Shown: positions 1-8,303 of the stretch, piece after piece
Numbering within the stretch: position 1 is the stretch's first letter
Layout of the letters: every line of letters begins with the position of its first letter
Source of the DNA: Lysinibacillus antri
GTDB taxonomy: Bacteria > Bacillota > Bacilli > Bacillales_A > Planococcaceae
Direction of reading: 5' to 3'
DNA length: 64,000 nt
Assembly: GCF_003977595.1 (NCBI RefSeq)
Contig: NZ_RYYR01000009.1
Location: 1 to 64,000, forward strand
Translations under genes and position numbers: made by a program
Notes under the pieces: model-generated
The model's input: the letters and a program-made list of their open reading frames with translations, nothing else
The model's database searches: none
Told to the model about the DNA's origin: nothing

Positions 1-85
1 TCAAAGACGATGAGGTAGATAGGTTCGAGGTGGAAGTGTGGTGACACATGGAGCTGACGAATACTAATCGATCGAGGACTTAACC
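1..85 (+). rRNA. 23S ribosomal RNA, 3' end (partial)
   Basis: The first ~85 bases match the conserved 3' end of bacterial 23S rRNA, including the GACGAATACTAATCGATCGA segment just before the mature 3' end. The gene starts outside the window. The exact 3' end is estimated. A 5S gene follows after ~60 bases, as in a normal 16S-23S-5S operon. Confidence 0.93.
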
Positions 86-148
86 AAATCTTGAAATGCA
101 ATCAATGTCTTTATCCAGTTTTGAGAGAACGAACTCTCAATTAAATAG

Positions 149-264
149 TCTAGTGATGATGGCAAAGAGGTCACACCCGTTCCCATACCGAACACGGAAG
201 TTAAGCTCTTTAGCGCCGATGGTAGTTGGGGGCTTCCCCCTGTGAGAGTAGGACGTTGCTAGGC
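149..264 (+). rRNA. rrf: 5S ribosomal RNA
   Basis: About 116 bases with the typical Bacillales 5S body: GAGGTCACACCCGTTCCCAT, CCGAACACGGAAGTTAAGC and the closing GTGAGAGTAGGAC. The two ends pair (TCTAGTGATG with the GTTGCTAGG side) to form helix I. It ends the rRNA operon and is followed at once by a terminator. Confidence 0.96.
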
Positions 265-271
265 TCAAAAA

Positions 272-304
272 GTCGTTGCTGATTAAGTCAGTAGTGGCTT
301 TTTT
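272..304 (+). terminator. Rho-independent terminator of the rRNA operon
   Basis: A 12-bp stem rich in G-U pairs (GTCGTTGCTGAT with GTCAGTAGTGGC) with a short loop is followed by six T residues. It lies 7 bases after 5S. Confidence 0.8.
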
Positions 305-414
305 ATTACGTTTTTTTGCTTACAAAAATTTCTTTCTTCTTATCCATTGTGATGTTTTGCAATAGACTATGATGAAACGAAACATAGTAATGGATAAAAA
401 ATATATAAAAATAC

Positions 415-442
415 TTGCAATAATTCTGAATATAGCTATAAT
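415..442 (+). promoter_or_regulatory. Sigma-A promoter of the tRNA cluster
   Basis: TTGCAA at 415-420 and TATAAT at 437-442 with a 16-base spacer. It lies 40 bases before tRNA-Asn and after the rRNA terminator, so the tRNAs probably have their own transcript. Confidence 0.7.
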
Positions 443-482
443 AATAAATGTACTTAATTGAATATTAAGTTAATAATAACGT

Positions 483-557
483 TCCGAAGTAGCTCAGTGG
501 TAGAGCAACCGGCTGTTAACCGGTTGGTCGTAGGTTCGAGTCCTACCTTCGGAGCCA
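483..557 (+). tRNA. tRNA-Asn (GTT)
   Basis: Cloverleaf of 75 nt with acceptor stem TCCGAAG/CTTCGGA, anticodon GTT in the loop CTGTTAA, T-loop GGTTCGAGTCC and encoded CCA. Confidence 0.97.
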
Positions 558-584
558 TTTTTTTTGGAAAAATGACCTAAATAG

Positions 585-613
585 TTGCATTTTCTAAACG
601 ATGTTGCTATAAT
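585..613 (+). promoter_or_regulatory. Second sigma-A promoter inside the tRNA cluster
   Basis: TTGCAT at 585-590, a 17-base spacer, and TATAAT at 608-613 preceded by TGC (extended -10). It lies between tRNA-Asn and tRNA-Glu, so the last four tRNAs can be transcribed separately from tRNA-Asn. Confidence 0.72.
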
Positions 614-642
614 AATTCTTGTCGGTTTAATACATATAAATA

Positions 643-717
643 GGCCCGTTGGTCAAGTGGTTAAGACACCGCCCTTTCACGGCGGTAACACGAGTTCGAA
701 TCTCGTACGGGTCACCA
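643..717 (+). tRNA. tRNA-Glu (TTC)
   Basis: Acceptor stem GGCCCGT/ACGGGTC, anticodon TTC in the loop CTTTCAC, T-arm CGAGTTCGAATCTCG, and encoded CCA. Confidence 0.97.
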
Positions 718-754
718 ATTTTATACAACAATAAATAACACCAGCTTAAAATAT

Positions 755-830
755 GGAGGATTAGCTCAGCTGGGAGAGCACCTGCCTTACAAGCAGGGGG
801 TCGGCGGTTCGAGCCCGTCATCCTCCACCA
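755..830 (+). tRNA. tRNA-Val (TAC)
   Basis: Acceptor stem GGAGGAT/ATCCTCC, anticodon TAC in the loop CTTACAA, T-loop GGTTCGAGCCC, and encoded CCA. Confidence 0.97.
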
Positions 831-843
831 TAAGTGTTATTCC

Positions 844-927
844 GGAGGGGTAGCGAAGTGGCTAAACGCGGCGGACTGTAAATCCGCTCCTTTGGGTTCG
901 GCGGTTCGAATCCGTCCCCCTCCACCA
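844..927 (+). tRNA. tRNA-Tyr (GTA)
   Basis: Class II tRNA of 84 nt with a long variable arm. Acceptor stem GGAGGGG/CCCCTCC, anticodon GTA in the loop CTGTAAA, T-loop GGTTCGAATCC, and encoded CCA. Confidence 0.96.
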
Positions 928-936
928 TTTTCCTAT

Positions 937-1011
937 TGGGGTATAGCCAAGCGGTAAGGCAACGGATTTTGATTCCGTCATGCCCAGGTTCGAATCCTGG
1001 TACCCCAGCCA
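937..1011 (+). tRNA. tRNA-Gln (TTG)
   Basis: Acceptor stem TGGGGTA/TACCCCA, anticodon TTG in the loop TTTTGAT, T-loop GGTTCGAATCC, and encoded CCA. It is the last tRNA of the cluster. Confidence 0.97.
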
Positions 1012-1040
1012 TTTTACTAAAATATACATATTATAATTCC

Positions 1041-1072
1041 AATCCTTTACTCTGGTGAGTAGGGGATTTTTT
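1041..1072 (+). terminator. Terminator of the tRNA cluster
   Basis: A 12-bp stem (AATCCTTTACTC with GAGTAGGGGATT), loop TGGT, then six T residues. The ~400 bases from here to rocF hold no supportable gene; only the hairpin and promoter noted just before rocF stand out. Confidence 0.85.
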
Positions 1073-1414
1073 ATTGAGAAATTCCTGAAACTTGCCAAGG
1101 GAGTATAGCTCCTCGAGGTGGATTACAGCATGTATCTTCTCAATGCAAAGTACACCATGCTAGTATTTGTGTGATTTTATTAATATCAATATCTAATGTG
1201 TTTTCATTCAAGTAAAAGTCTACATACCATTAAGAACAGACTAATTCACTGATTTGATTTACACACTGTAAATAGATTTATTTCTCAAGTAAATATTAAA
1301 TCTCAATTACCACATAGTCATTAATAAGTAACATGAACCTCAGTTATTGCCTGCAACGAAAGATACTTTCTTCCCTTATAAATAACCTAAAAGAAGTGAA
1401 TAAATATTCATAGT

Positions 1415-1451
1415 AGTGTTTTGTTGAGTAAAACACTTTTTCTTATATAGA
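1415..1451 (+). promoter_or_regulatory. Hairpin with T tract overlapping a possible rocF promoter
   Basis: A perfect 8-bp stem AGTGTTTT/AAAACACT (1415-1422 and 1430-1437) with a T-rich tail ends about 26 bases before the rocF Shine-Dalgarno site, so it looks like a terminator. A weak sigma-A promoter, TTGAGT (1424-1429) - 16 bases - TATAGA (1446-1451), has its -35 in the hairpin loop. It may stop upstream readthrough while rocF starts from its own promoter. Confidence 0.4.
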
Positions 1452-1478
1452 ATAGTATTACTACAAGGAGGAATTTTC

Positions 1479-2384
1479 ATGAAAAATAGTAAAATTTCAA
1501 TCATCGGAGTACCATCAGATTACGGGCAACATCGTCGAGGTGTGGATATGGGGCCAAGTGCTATTCGCTATGCAGGTGTTGTAGAACGTTTAGAGGAATT
1601 AGGATATGAAATATTGGATGAAGGAGATATTCTTCTAAAACGAGATAAGGTGAATAAACATGAAGATACACAACTGAAAAATTTTAAAGAAGTAATTGAA
1701 GTTAGTACACAACTTTCTGATAAAGTTCAAGAGGTCATGACAAAAGGAAGGTTCCCTCTAGTTTTAGGTGGGGACCATAGTATTGCGATTGGGACACTTG
1801 CAGGTTTGGGAACGAAATATAAAAACTTAGGTGTTATTTGGTACGATGCCCATGCGGACATGAATACACCTGAAACATCCCCTTCAGGCAATATACACGG
1901 AATGCCTTTAGCCATCAGTTTTGGGATAGGGGATGACCGATTAGTAAATATCAGCGGATATGGTCCAAAAATTAAGCCTGAAAATATCATTATTATTGGT
2001 GCTCGTTCAGTCGATCCTGGAGAACGTGAATTAATTAAAAAACATGGTATAAAGGTATATTCTATGCATGAAATTGATCGAATGGGCATGACAAAGGTAA
2101 TTGAGGAAACGATTGAACATTTAAAGAAACAAAATGTTGATGGAGTCCACTTGTCATTAGACTTAGATGGTATCGATCCTATCTATACACCGGGTGTAGG
2201 AACACCTGTACCAGGAGGTATTACGTATCGGGAAAGTCATTTAGCGATGGAAATGCTAGAAGAAGCGGGCTTTATTACGTCTGCTGAGTTTGTCGAGGTG
2301 AATCCAATATTGGATGAGCGTAATAAAACCGCCGATGTAGCAGTGGCCTTGATGGGTTCGTTGTTTGGTGAAAAGTTAGTGTAA
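1479..2384 (+). CDS. rocF: Arginase
   Basis: Hydrolyses L-arginine to ornithine and urea, a cytosolic manganese enzyme of the Roc arginine catabolic route. The 301-aa protein has the ureohydrolase metal motifs in order: GGDHSIAIG near residue 100, the DAHADMN block near 125, and SLDLDGIDP near 230, together giving the His and Asp ligands. Length equals typical Bacillus arginases. A strong AAGGAGGA site lies 7 bases before the ATG. The gene stands alone, with no rocD or rocE beside it; it precedes sigW. No RocR or AhrC site was recognised. Confidence 0.96.
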   Translation: MKNSKISIIGVPSDYGQHRRGVDMGPSAIRYAGVVERLEELGYEILDEGDILLKRDKVNKHEDTQLKNFKEVIEVSTQLSDKVQEVMTKGRFPLVLGGDHSIAIGTLAGLGTKYKNLGVIWYDAHADMNTPETSPSGNIHGMPLAISFGIGDDRLVNISGYGPKIKPENIIIIGARSVDPGERELIKKHGIKVYSMHEIDRMGMTKVIEETIEHLKKQNVDGVHLSLDLDGIDPIYTPGVGTPVPGGITYRESHLAMEMLEEAGFITSAEFVEVNPILDERNKTADVAVALMGSLFGEKLV

Positions 2385-2477
2385 TATAGTGTTTTAGGCT
2401 TATTATTGTATTGGATATAAATACTAATTTAGACTTTTTTAGTAAATATAAAAATTTGCTATAATATTTAAATTAGA

Positions 2478-2503
2478 TGAAACTTTTTATAAGTCATTAC
2501 GTA
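2478..2503 (+). promoter_or_regulatory. SigW-dependent autoregulatory promoter
   Basis: TGAAAC at 2478-2483, exactly 16 bases, then CGTA at 2500-2503. This matches the known SigW consensus (TGAAAC-N16-CGTA) without mismatch and lies 36 bases before sigW, as expected for autoregulation. Confidence 0.92.
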
Positions 2504-2538
2504 AATAAATAGTAAGCTGAGTAGGAGAGGGAACACAA

Positions 2539-3102
2539 ATGGATGCGTTAGTGAACAAGAGAATAAAGCAAGTGCTAAAAGGTGATCAAAACGCATTTTC
2601 TGATGTTGTCAGCCTCTACCAGCATAAGCTTTACCAAATATGTTATCGTATGCTAGGAAACAAACAAGAAGCGGAAGATATTTCGCAGGAGGCATTTGTT
2701 CGGGCATACATAAATTTACATTCATTCGATCAAAAAAGGAAATTTTCAACTTGGCTTTATCGAATTGCCACAAATCTGTGTATTGATAGAATTAGAAAAA
2801 AGAAACCTGATTTTTACCTTGATGCAGAAGTTGCTGGAACAGAAGGACTTGATATGTATTCGCATATTGCTGCGACAGACCAATTACCAGATGAAGCCGT
2901 AGAACAAATGGAACTTCAAGATCGAATACAATATGAAATAAGCAGATTGCCAGATAAATATCGTTCGGTTATTGTATTAAAGTATATGGAAGAATTATCA
3001 CTTCAAGAAATAAGTGAAATACTGGATATGCCTTTAGGGACCGTTAAAACGAGAATTCATCGAGGTCGTGAAGCTCTAAGAAAGCAATTAAACAATCTGT
3101 AG
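2539..3102 (+). CDS. sigW: ECF RNA polymerase sigma factor SigW
   Basis: Directs RNA polymerase to envelope-stress and antimicrobial-peptide detoxification genes. The 187-aa protein has sigma region 2 near residues 25-95 (with SQEAFVRAYINL and the FSTWLYRIATNLCIDRIR segment) and region 4 near 135-185 (LQEISEILDMPLGTVKTRIHRG helix-turn-helix). Length matches B. subtilis SigW. The next gene, 12 bases downstream, is the cognate anti-sigma, and the promoter upstream is a perfect SigW site, so the identity is well supported. Confidence 0.96.
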   Translation: MDALVNKRIKQVLKGDQNAFSDVVSLYQHKLYQICYRMLGNKQEAEDISQEAFVRAYINLHSFDQKRKFSTWLYRIATNLCIDRIRKKKPDFYLDAEVAGTEGLDMYSHIAATDQLPDEAVEQMELQDRIQYEISRLPDKYRSVIVLKYMEELSLQEISEILDMPLGTVKTRIHRGREALRKQLNNL

Positions 3103-3114
3103 GAGGGGTTAGGC

Positions 3115-3723
3115 ATGAGTACGTGTCCACAATTCATAGTTGACTATATGCACGAATACTTAGATGGCGATATTAGTCGTGACCATGAACAACAACTCAA
3201 GAAACATTTGCAAATGTGCCCTGACTGCAGGGAACATATGCACCAGTTAAGTGACACGATTGCTTTTGTAAAGAGTGCAGCGCAGATTACAGCACCTCCA
3301 CATTTTGAGGAACAAGTAATGAAGCGTCTGCCAAAAGCGAAGAATAGGGTAGGCGTACAAAAATGGTTTAGAAGGCATCCAATCTTAGCAGCGGTAGCGG
3401 TATTTTGCCTCTTTATGAGCGCTACGATGCTAAGCAGTTATCAAAATGATGAGTTTTCGGTAACAAAACAACCAAACCTAGTTGTGGATGGTCAAACAGT
3501 AATTGTACCAGCTGGAGAAGTTGTAAAAGGTGACATCGTTGTGAAAAATGGTGATCTTGTGGTCGAAGGTGAAGTGGACGGGAATATCACAGTCATCAAT
3601 GGACAATACATGGCATCTACGGCAGTTGTAACGGGTCAAATAGAAGAAATTGACGAAATGTTCGAGTGGTTATGGTATGAAATGAAAGATATGACTAACG
3701 ATTTCATGGCACTATTTAAATAA
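3115..3723 (+). CDS. rsiW: Anti-sigma-W factor RsiW
   Basis: Membrane-anchored protein that holds SigW inactive until regulated proteolysis frees it. The 202-aa protein starts with a zinc-binding anti-sigma domain (KKHLQMCPDC, the H-x3-C-x2-C motif near residues 30-40), then one membrane segment near 88-106 (HPILAAVAVFCLFMSATML) and an extracytoplasmic domain with repeated beta-type segments. A GGAGGGG site precedes the ATG. It forms a two-gene operon with sigW. Confidence 0.94.
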   Translation: MSTCPQFIVDYMHEYLDGDISRDHEQQLKKHLQMCPDCREHMHQLSDTIAFVKSAAQITAPPHFEEQVMKRLPKAKNRVGVQKWFRRHPILAAVAVFCLFMSATMLSSYQNDEFSVTKQPNLVVDGQTVIVPAGEVVKGDIVVKNGDLVVEGEVDGNITVINGQYMASTAVVTGQIEEIDEMFEWLWYEMKDMTNDFMALFK

Positions 3724-3771
3724 AGAAAGTGAATTTTGAAAAATGAATATGTAGTAAAAATAGTTTTTCAA

Positions 3772-3799
3772 AAGTCTACTCGATTGAGTGGACTTTTTT
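3772..3799 (+). terminator. Terminator of the sigW-rsiW operon
   Basis: A 10-bp stem (AAGTCTACTC with GAGTGGACTT), GATT loop, followed by a T run. Confidence 0.88.
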
Positions 3800-3827
3800 C
3801 TTGAAAAGGTCTACTTTATACGAAGTG

Positions 3828-3836
3828 TGGTATACT
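3828..3836 (+). promoter_or_regulatory. Extended -10 promoter candidate for cdaA-cdaR-glmM
   Basis: TGGTATACT fits an extended -10 element (TGnTATAAT with one mismatch). No good -35 is visible at normal spacing. It lies 154 bases before cdaA, downstream of the rsiW terminator. Confidence 0.45.
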
Positions 3837-3989
3837 GTTTTTAACATAAGATGGAATGATTTCTTGCACGATTGGTGTTAATCCTTTTGCTAAATAAACA
3901 AACGATACAGGAAAGTCTAATTTTACGTAATAACACCAACGAATAAATGATATAAATGAAATAAGCAAGGAAAAAGTGGGGGATGCCAC

Positions 3990-4826
3990 ATGCAAATAAT
4001 TGAACAGTTTACAGACTTTACACCTGTAAATGTTGTATTTAGTTTTTTGGACGTACTCCTTGTATGGTACGTAATCTATAAATTATTAACCCTCATTAAA
4101 GGAACGAAAGCCGTTCAGTTATTGAAAGGGCTATTTGTTATTATTTTTGCTAGATTTGCTACAGTAGTCTTTGGTCTAGATACATTAGGTTGGTTGTTAC
4201 AAGAAGTAATTGACTGGGGTTTCCTAGCAATCATTATTATCTTTACGCCAGAAATTCGTAGAGCTCTCGAACAACTTGGGAGAGGGAAAATATTTCAACG
4301 TTCTACAAGTCAATTAGAAGATGAGCAAACGCGTTTAATAGAGGCCATGAAAAAGGCTGTCAGTTATATGGCAAAGCGTCGCATTGGAGCATTAATCTCT
4401 ATTGAAAAAGAAACGGGTCTAAATGAGTATATTGAAACCGGCATAAAAATGAATGCCGAAATTACAAACGAATTATTAATTAATATTTTTATCCCAAACA
4501 CCCCTCTACATGATGGGGCCGTCATTATTCAAAAGGATAAAATTTCAGCAGCAGCTTGCTATCTACCTCTTTCAGAGAGTAGTTTTATATCCAAAGAATT
4601 GGGGACACGCCACCGTGCCGCAGTAGGGTTAAGTGAAGTAACAGATGCGATTACTATAGTGGTATCAGAAGAAACAGGAGCCGTTAGCTTAACGAAAAAT
4701 GGTAACTTGTATCGGAATTTGACAATCGAAGAATTCGAATCGCAACTTCGTAAAATGTGGTACGGGCCAGAACAAGATTCAGAATTAGCCTCTAAGTGGA
4801 CTTGGAGGGGGAAAAAGAATGGATAA
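3990..4826 (+). CDS. cdaA: Diadenylate cyclase CdaA
   Basis: Membrane enzyme making cyclic di-AMP from two ATP, controlling potassium, osmolyte and cell-wall homeostasis. The 278-aa protein has three N-terminal membrane segments within residues 1-95 and then a DAC domain with the catalytic LHDGAVII (DGA) and TRHRAAVGLSE (RHR) motifs. A GGGGGATG-type site precedes the start. The stop overlaps the cdaR start by 8 bases, and glmM follows: the conserved cdaA-cdaR-glmM cluster, in which CdaR and GlmM are known to modulate CdaA. Confidence 0.96.
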   Translation: MQIIEQFTDFTPVNVVFSFLDVLLVWYVIYKLLTLIKGTKAVQLLKGLFVIIFARFATVVFGLDTLGWLLQEVIDWGFLAIIIIFTPEIRRALEQLGRGKIFQRSTSQLEDEQTRLIEAMKKAVSYMAKRRIGALISIEKETGLNEYIETGIKMNAEITNELLINIFIPNTPLHDGAVIIQKDKISAAACYLPLSESSFISKELGTRHRAAVGLSEVTDAITIVVSEETGAVSLTKNGNLYRNLTIEEFESQLRKMWYGPEQDSELASKWTWRGKKNG

Positions 4827-5859
4827 ATTATTTGATAGTCATTGGGTATTAAGAATTACGGCTTTAATCTTAGCAATACTATTGTTTATATACGTAAAGG
4901 CGCAGATGGATGATGGAAAAAATACAGGGCCGAATGTAGAAATGGATATTATCACAGCAGTACCACTTGAAGCCTATTATGATACTGAAAATCTAATTGT
5001 TACGGGATTGCCAAAAACGGTTGATGTAACCCTTGAAGGCCCGGTACAACTTGTATTACAAGCGAAGTTGAAAAGAGATTTTAAAGTATTTGTTGACTTA
5101 AGCGAATTGTTAATTGGTAAACATACAGTAACCATTCAAACTGAAAATTTTTCAGAAAAGCTTGAAGTATCTATTGATCCTAAAATTGTTGACATCGTAA
5201 TTGAAGAAAAAGTAACAGAAGAAGTTCGTATAGAACCCGAAATGAACAACCGTTTAATCGCGGAAGGTTTTATCATATCCAATATGAGTGCAGATCCAGG
5301 CACTGTATTTGTAACAGGGGCAAAAAGTGTTATTGAAGATATAAGCTATGTAAAAGCAACCGTTTCAGCTGAAGGAGGTCTAAAGTCATCCTTTGAACAA
5401 GAGGCGGCTGTGAAAGTTTTAGATAGTAACTTAAATAAGCTCGATGTAACGATTGATCGAGAAACGGTGAAAGTTAAAGTCGATATTAAAGAATATAGTC
5501 GAAAAGTACCATTGTTGATACGTCAAAAAGGAACACCTATTGAAGGGGTTAGAGTGAATAATTTGACATCTAATACAGAAACAATTGAAGTTTTCGGTCC
5601 AAAATCAATTATTGACTCTTTAACGGAACTAGTCGTAGAATTTGACATATCAGAAATACAACAGTCGGGTAGTTATGATGTGCAACTAAATGTACCGAAT
5701 GGGGCAACTAGACTCTCTACCGAAAAGGTAAAAGTAAATGCCAATATTACGAAAACTACGGTTAATACAGAAGAGGAGCCACCTGTAGAGGATAACACGG
5801 AAGAAACCAATACAGATGAAACAAATCCCGAAGATGAAACAACGCAAAATGGAGAGTAA
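4819..5859 (+). CDS. cdaR: CdaA regulatory protein CdaR (YbbR domains)
   Basis: Extracytoplasmic regulator of CdaA. The 346-aa protein has one N-terminal membrane anchor (residues ~7-26, HWVLRITALILAILLFIYV) followed by repeated ~80-residue YbbR domains and an acidic, Glu/Thr/Asn-rich tail from ~318 on that is probably disordered. It overlaps cdaA by 8 bases, which implies translational coupling. The tail is low-complexity and ends just before the stop. Confidence 0.94.
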   Translation: MDKLFDSHWVLRITALILAILLFIYVKAQMDDGKNTGPNVEMDIITAVPLEAYYDTENLIVTGLPKTVDVTLEGPVQLVLQAKLKRDFKVFVDLSELLIGKHTVTIQTENFSEKLEVSIDPKIVDIVIEEKVTEEVRIEPEMNNRLIAEGFIISNMSADPGTVFVTGAKSVIEDISYVKATVSAEGGLKSSFEQEAAVKVLDSNLNKLDVTIDRETVKVKVDIKEYSRKVPLLIRQKGTPIEGVRVNNLTSNTETIEVFGPKSIIDSLTELVVEFDISEIQQSGSYDVQLNVPNGATRLSTEKVKVNANITKTTVNTEEEPPVEDNTEETNTDETNPEDETTQNGE

Positions 5860-5865
5860 ACGTTG

Positions 5866-5902
5866 AACAAATATTCGCTTTTAAACTGATAATATATTTG
5901 TT
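5866..5902 (+). other. Intercistronic hairpin between cdaR and glmM
   Basis: A perfect 9-bp inverted repeat (AACAAATAT and ATATTTGTT) in the 94-base gap. No T run follows, so it may act in RNA processing or stability. Function is unproven. Confidence 0.3.
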
Positions 5903-5953
5903 GTCAATGACGAATCAACGAATGTCTAGCATTGATTGAAGGAGAGAATAGTA

Positions 5954-7306
5954 ATGGGAAAATATTTCGGAACGGATGGCGTCCGTGGTGTCGCAAATTC
6001 AGAATTGACACCAGAGTTTGCCTTTAAACTCGGGCGTATTGGGGGATATGTGCTGACTAAACATACTAAAGAACGCCCAAAAGTGATTGTTGGACGAGAT
6101 ACACGCATTTCTGGGCATATGTTAGAGGGCGCTTTAGTTGCTGGATTGTTATCAATTGGAATTGAAGTAATGCGACTTGGCGTAATCAGCACACCTGGAG
6201 TTGCTTATTTAACGCGTGTAATGAATGCAGATGCAGGTGTTATGATTTCAGCTTCTCACAATCCAGTAGCAGATAACGGAATTAAATTTTTTGGACCAGA
6301 CGGATTTAAATTAACAGATGCTCAAGAAGCTGAAATTGAGAAACTAATCGACGTTGAAGAGGATACATTACCTCGACCAATTGGAGCAGATTTAGGATCT
6401 GTTAGTGATTATTTCGAAGGTGGTCAAAAATATATATCCTACTTAAAACAAACAGTTGATGAGGATTTCTTAGGAATTCATGTAGCTCTTGATTGTGCGC
6501 ATGGTGCCACTTCACAATTAGCAACACATTTATTTGCAGATTTAGAAGCAGACATTTCCTCAATGGGTTCATCACCAGACGGTTTAAATATCAATGAAGG
6601 TGTTGGCTCGACACATCCTGACAAACTTGCAGCGTTTGTTCTCGAACGAGATGCAGATGTAGGACTAGCCTTTGATGGCGATGGCGACCGATTAATCGCA
6701 GTAGACGAAAAAGGTCAAATTGTAGATGGCGACCAAATTATGTTCATTATTGGGAAATATTTAAACAGTAAAGGACGTTTAAAGAAAAATACAATTGTGT
6801 CAACTGTTATGAGTAACCTGGGCTTCTATAAAGCACTAGAGGAAAGTCAAATGACAAGTGTAAAAACGGCAGTAGGTGACCGTTATGTAGTTGAAGAAAT
6901 GCGTGCTAATGACTATAACCTAGGTGGCGAACAATCAGGTCATATCGTTTTCCTAGATTTTAATACAACAGGCGATGGTTTATTAACAGGTATTCAATTA
7001 GTCAACATTATGAAAGCAACAGGTAAACGATTATCTGAGCTTGCTGCAGAAATGACGATCTTCCCTCAAAAACTAGTGAATATCCGTGTGACAGATAAAA
7101 ATGCAGTCACACAGAATGAAAAGGTTGCAAACGCCATTGCAGAAGTGGAAGCAGCAATGGCTGGGAACGGTCGTGTGTTAGTTCGTCCTTCTGGAACAGA
7201 ACCGCTTGTACGTGTAATGGTAGAAGCTGCAACAGCAGAAGAGTGCGAAAGTTATGTCAACCGTATTGCTCAAGTCGTACGTGAAGAATTAGGCTTAGCA
7301 GAGTAA
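5954..7306 (+). CDS. glmM: Phosphoglucosamine mutase
   Basis: Converts glucosamine-6-phosphate to glucosamine-1-phosphate for UDP-GlcNAc and peptidoglycan synthesis. The 450-aa protein has the phosphoserine loop MISASHNP near residue 100, the metal-binding loop [10 protein letters not shown] near 240, the sugar loop GGEQSGH near 325 and the phosphate loop RPSGTEP near 407. I use the ATG at 5954, 9 bases after GGAGAG; the upstream TTG at 5936 overlaps that site. With glmS downstream, both early amino-sugar enzymes are here. Confidence 0.96.
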   Translation: MGKYFGTDGVRGVANSELTPEFAFKLGRIGGYVLTKHTKERPKVIVGRDTRISGHMLEGALVAGLLSIGIEVMRLGVISTPGVAYLTRVMNADAGVMISASHNPVADNGIKFFGPDGFKLTDAQEAEIEKLIDVEEDTLPRPIGADLGSVSDYFEGGQKYISYLKQTVDEDFLGIHVALDCAHGATSQLATHLFADLEADISSMGSSPDGLNINEGVGSTHPDKLAAFVLERDADVGLAFDGDGDRLIAVDEKGQIVDGDQIMFIIGKYLNSKGRLKKNTIVSTVMSNLGFYKALEESQMTSVKTAVGDRYVVEEMRANDYNLGGEQSGHIVFLDFNTTGDGLLTGIQLVNIMKATGKRLSELAAEMTIFPQKLVNIRVTDKNAVTQNEKVANAIAEVEAAMAGNGRVLVRPSGTEPLVRVMVEAATAEECESYVNRIAQVVREELGLAE

Positions 7307-7310
7307 AATA

Positions 7311-7349
7311 AAAATCCAGCAACGAACTTTAATGTTGCTGGATTTTTTT
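7311..7349 (+). terminator. Terminator after glmM
   Basis: Stem AAATCCAGCAAC with GTTGCTGGATTT and seven Ts. It separates glmM from the next gene and rules out the longer upstream start for that gene. Confidence 0.9.
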
Positions 7350-7412
7350 CGTTTAGTTGCCTATAAAAATGGACATAGTAATGTTGACGAAATGCATGAA
7401 GGAGTGTTAGAA

Positions 7413-7937
7413 ATGGCAAAAGTAGCAACATTAATTACGGATTTGTTTGAAGATATTGAGTATGTGAGCCCCAAAGAAGCGTTAGAAGAAGCAGGACATA
7501 CTGTTGTAACTATTGATAAAGAGGGCAATAAGGCAGTTAGAGGGAAACAAGGGGAAGCACGTGTTGATATTGATTATGGCATTGCCGATGTAAATCCAGA
7601 TGATTTTGATGCATTATTTATTCCAGGTGGTTTTTCACCAGATTTATTGCGTGATGATGACCGAGTAGTTGCTTTTGCAAAAAAATTTATGAGTGACATG
7701 AAGCCGGTATTTGCGATTTGCCACGGTCCTCAATTGTTAATTACAGCAAGATCCTTAGAAGGCCGCGATATTACAGGTTACAAGTCCATCCAAGTAGATC
7801 TAGAAAATGCGGGGGCAAACTTCCATGATGAAGAAGTGTTTGTCTGTCAAAAGCAGCTCGTTTCCAGTCGAACACCTAAAGATTTACCAGCCTTTAACCG
7901 AGAAATCGTCAATTTGCTAAAGGAAAGAGAACTTTAA
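7413..7937 (+). CDS. DJ-1/PfpI family protein (general stress protein 18-like)
   Basis: Type-1 glutamine-amidotransferase-like protein of 174 aa, similar in style to Bacillus YfkM/YraA, a family implicated in deglycation or stress. The nucleophile elbow AICHGPQLL near residue 103 carries the expected Cys, followed by a His-Gly; a Glu near residue 16 completes the usual triad region. The start at 7413 is chosen because GAAGGAG lies 7 bases upstream and the longer frame would run through the glmM terminator. Probably monocistronic. Confidence 0.85.
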   Translation: MAKVATLITDLFEDIEYVSPKEALEEAGHTVVTIDKEGNKAVRGKQGEARVDIDYGIADVNPDDFDALFIPGGFSPDLLRDDDRVVAFAKKFMSDMKPVFAICHGPQLLITARSLEGRDITGYKSIQVDLENAGANFHDEEVFVCQKQLVSSRTPKDLPAFNREIVNLLKEREL

Positions 7938-7965
7938 GTAGGTAAATAAGATTTATCCTAATACC

Positions 7966-7998
7966 AATCCACTAGGGCTATTCTAGTGGATTATTTTT
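7966..7998 (+). terminator. Terminator after the PfpI-family gene
   Basis: A perfect 10-bp stem (AATCCACTAG/CTAGTGGATT) with loop GGCTATT and a downstream T-rich tract. Confidence 0.85.
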
Positions 7999-8024
7999 GT
8001 TATATGGACGAATCGAGTGAATGA

Positions 8025-8053
8025 TTGACGAGACAGAGCATATTCTGTATGAT
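8025..8053 (+). promoter_or_regulatory. Sigma-A promoter of glmS
   Basis: TTGACG at 8025-8030, 17 bases, TATGAT at 8048-8053. Transcription would begin near 8060, about 90 bases before the ribozyme cleavage site. Confidence 0.82.
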
Positions 8054-8115
8054 GAAGGTGCTTGAAAAATCAAAGGCAAGTATCTTCAAGCGAGCGCGAG
8101 AAAAGGAGGAGACAT

Positions 8116-8157
8116 TTGCGCTATACAAGAAACAAGGAAAACAATTACAGCGCCTGA
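8116..8157 (+). CDS. Possible 13-codon leader peptide crossing the glmS ribozyme cleavage site
   Basis: A TTG start lies 6 bases after a strong AAAAGGAGGA site; the frame encodes 13 residues (MRYTRNKENNYSA) and stops with TGA at 8155-8157, five bases inside the ribozyme core. The ribozyme cleavage point (between 8149 and 8150) falls within the penultimate-but-one codon. Translation has not been shown; the SD could be fortuitous. No homology is claimed. Confidence 0.3.
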   Translation: MRYTRNKENNYSA

Positions 8158-8303
8158 GCTAAGGAAATCGAACGTACAAAAATCCTTAGTTGACGAGGTG
8201 GAGGATTATCGATCTTTTCGGCGGATACCTCCCGATCGCATGCCCGATTGTAACTTTCGTTTTTAAAACAAAAAAGTGATTTTTTGGCCAACAAAACGAA
8301 AAG
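8149..8303 (+). ncRNA. glmS ribozyme / glucosamine-6-phosphate riboswitch
   Basis: Self-cleaving RNA that uses glucosamine-6-phosphate as cofactor and lowers glmS expression when the sugar is plentiful. The sequence shows the conserved cleavage junction A|GCGCC at 8149-8154, the P2 helix CTAAGGA with TCCTTAG, the core GTTGACGAGGTGGAGG, then ATTATCGA and CGGCGGATACCTCCCG, a P3 hairpin CGATCG/CGATTG, and an A/U-rich P4 (CTTTCGTTTT with AAAACGAAAAG). The 3' limit is estimated. It lies 140 bases before glmS. Confidence 0.95.

Noticed and set aside
627-1098. Three minus-strand ORFs over the tRNA cluster
   Set aside because: They lie on the complement of well-formed tRNA genes and have no ribosome sites; they are shadows of structured RNA.
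5936-5953. Longer glmM N-terminus from TTG 5936
   Set aside because: The extra six codons overlap the GGAGAG ribosome site for the ATG at 5954, and the [11 protein letters not shown] start is the family standard.
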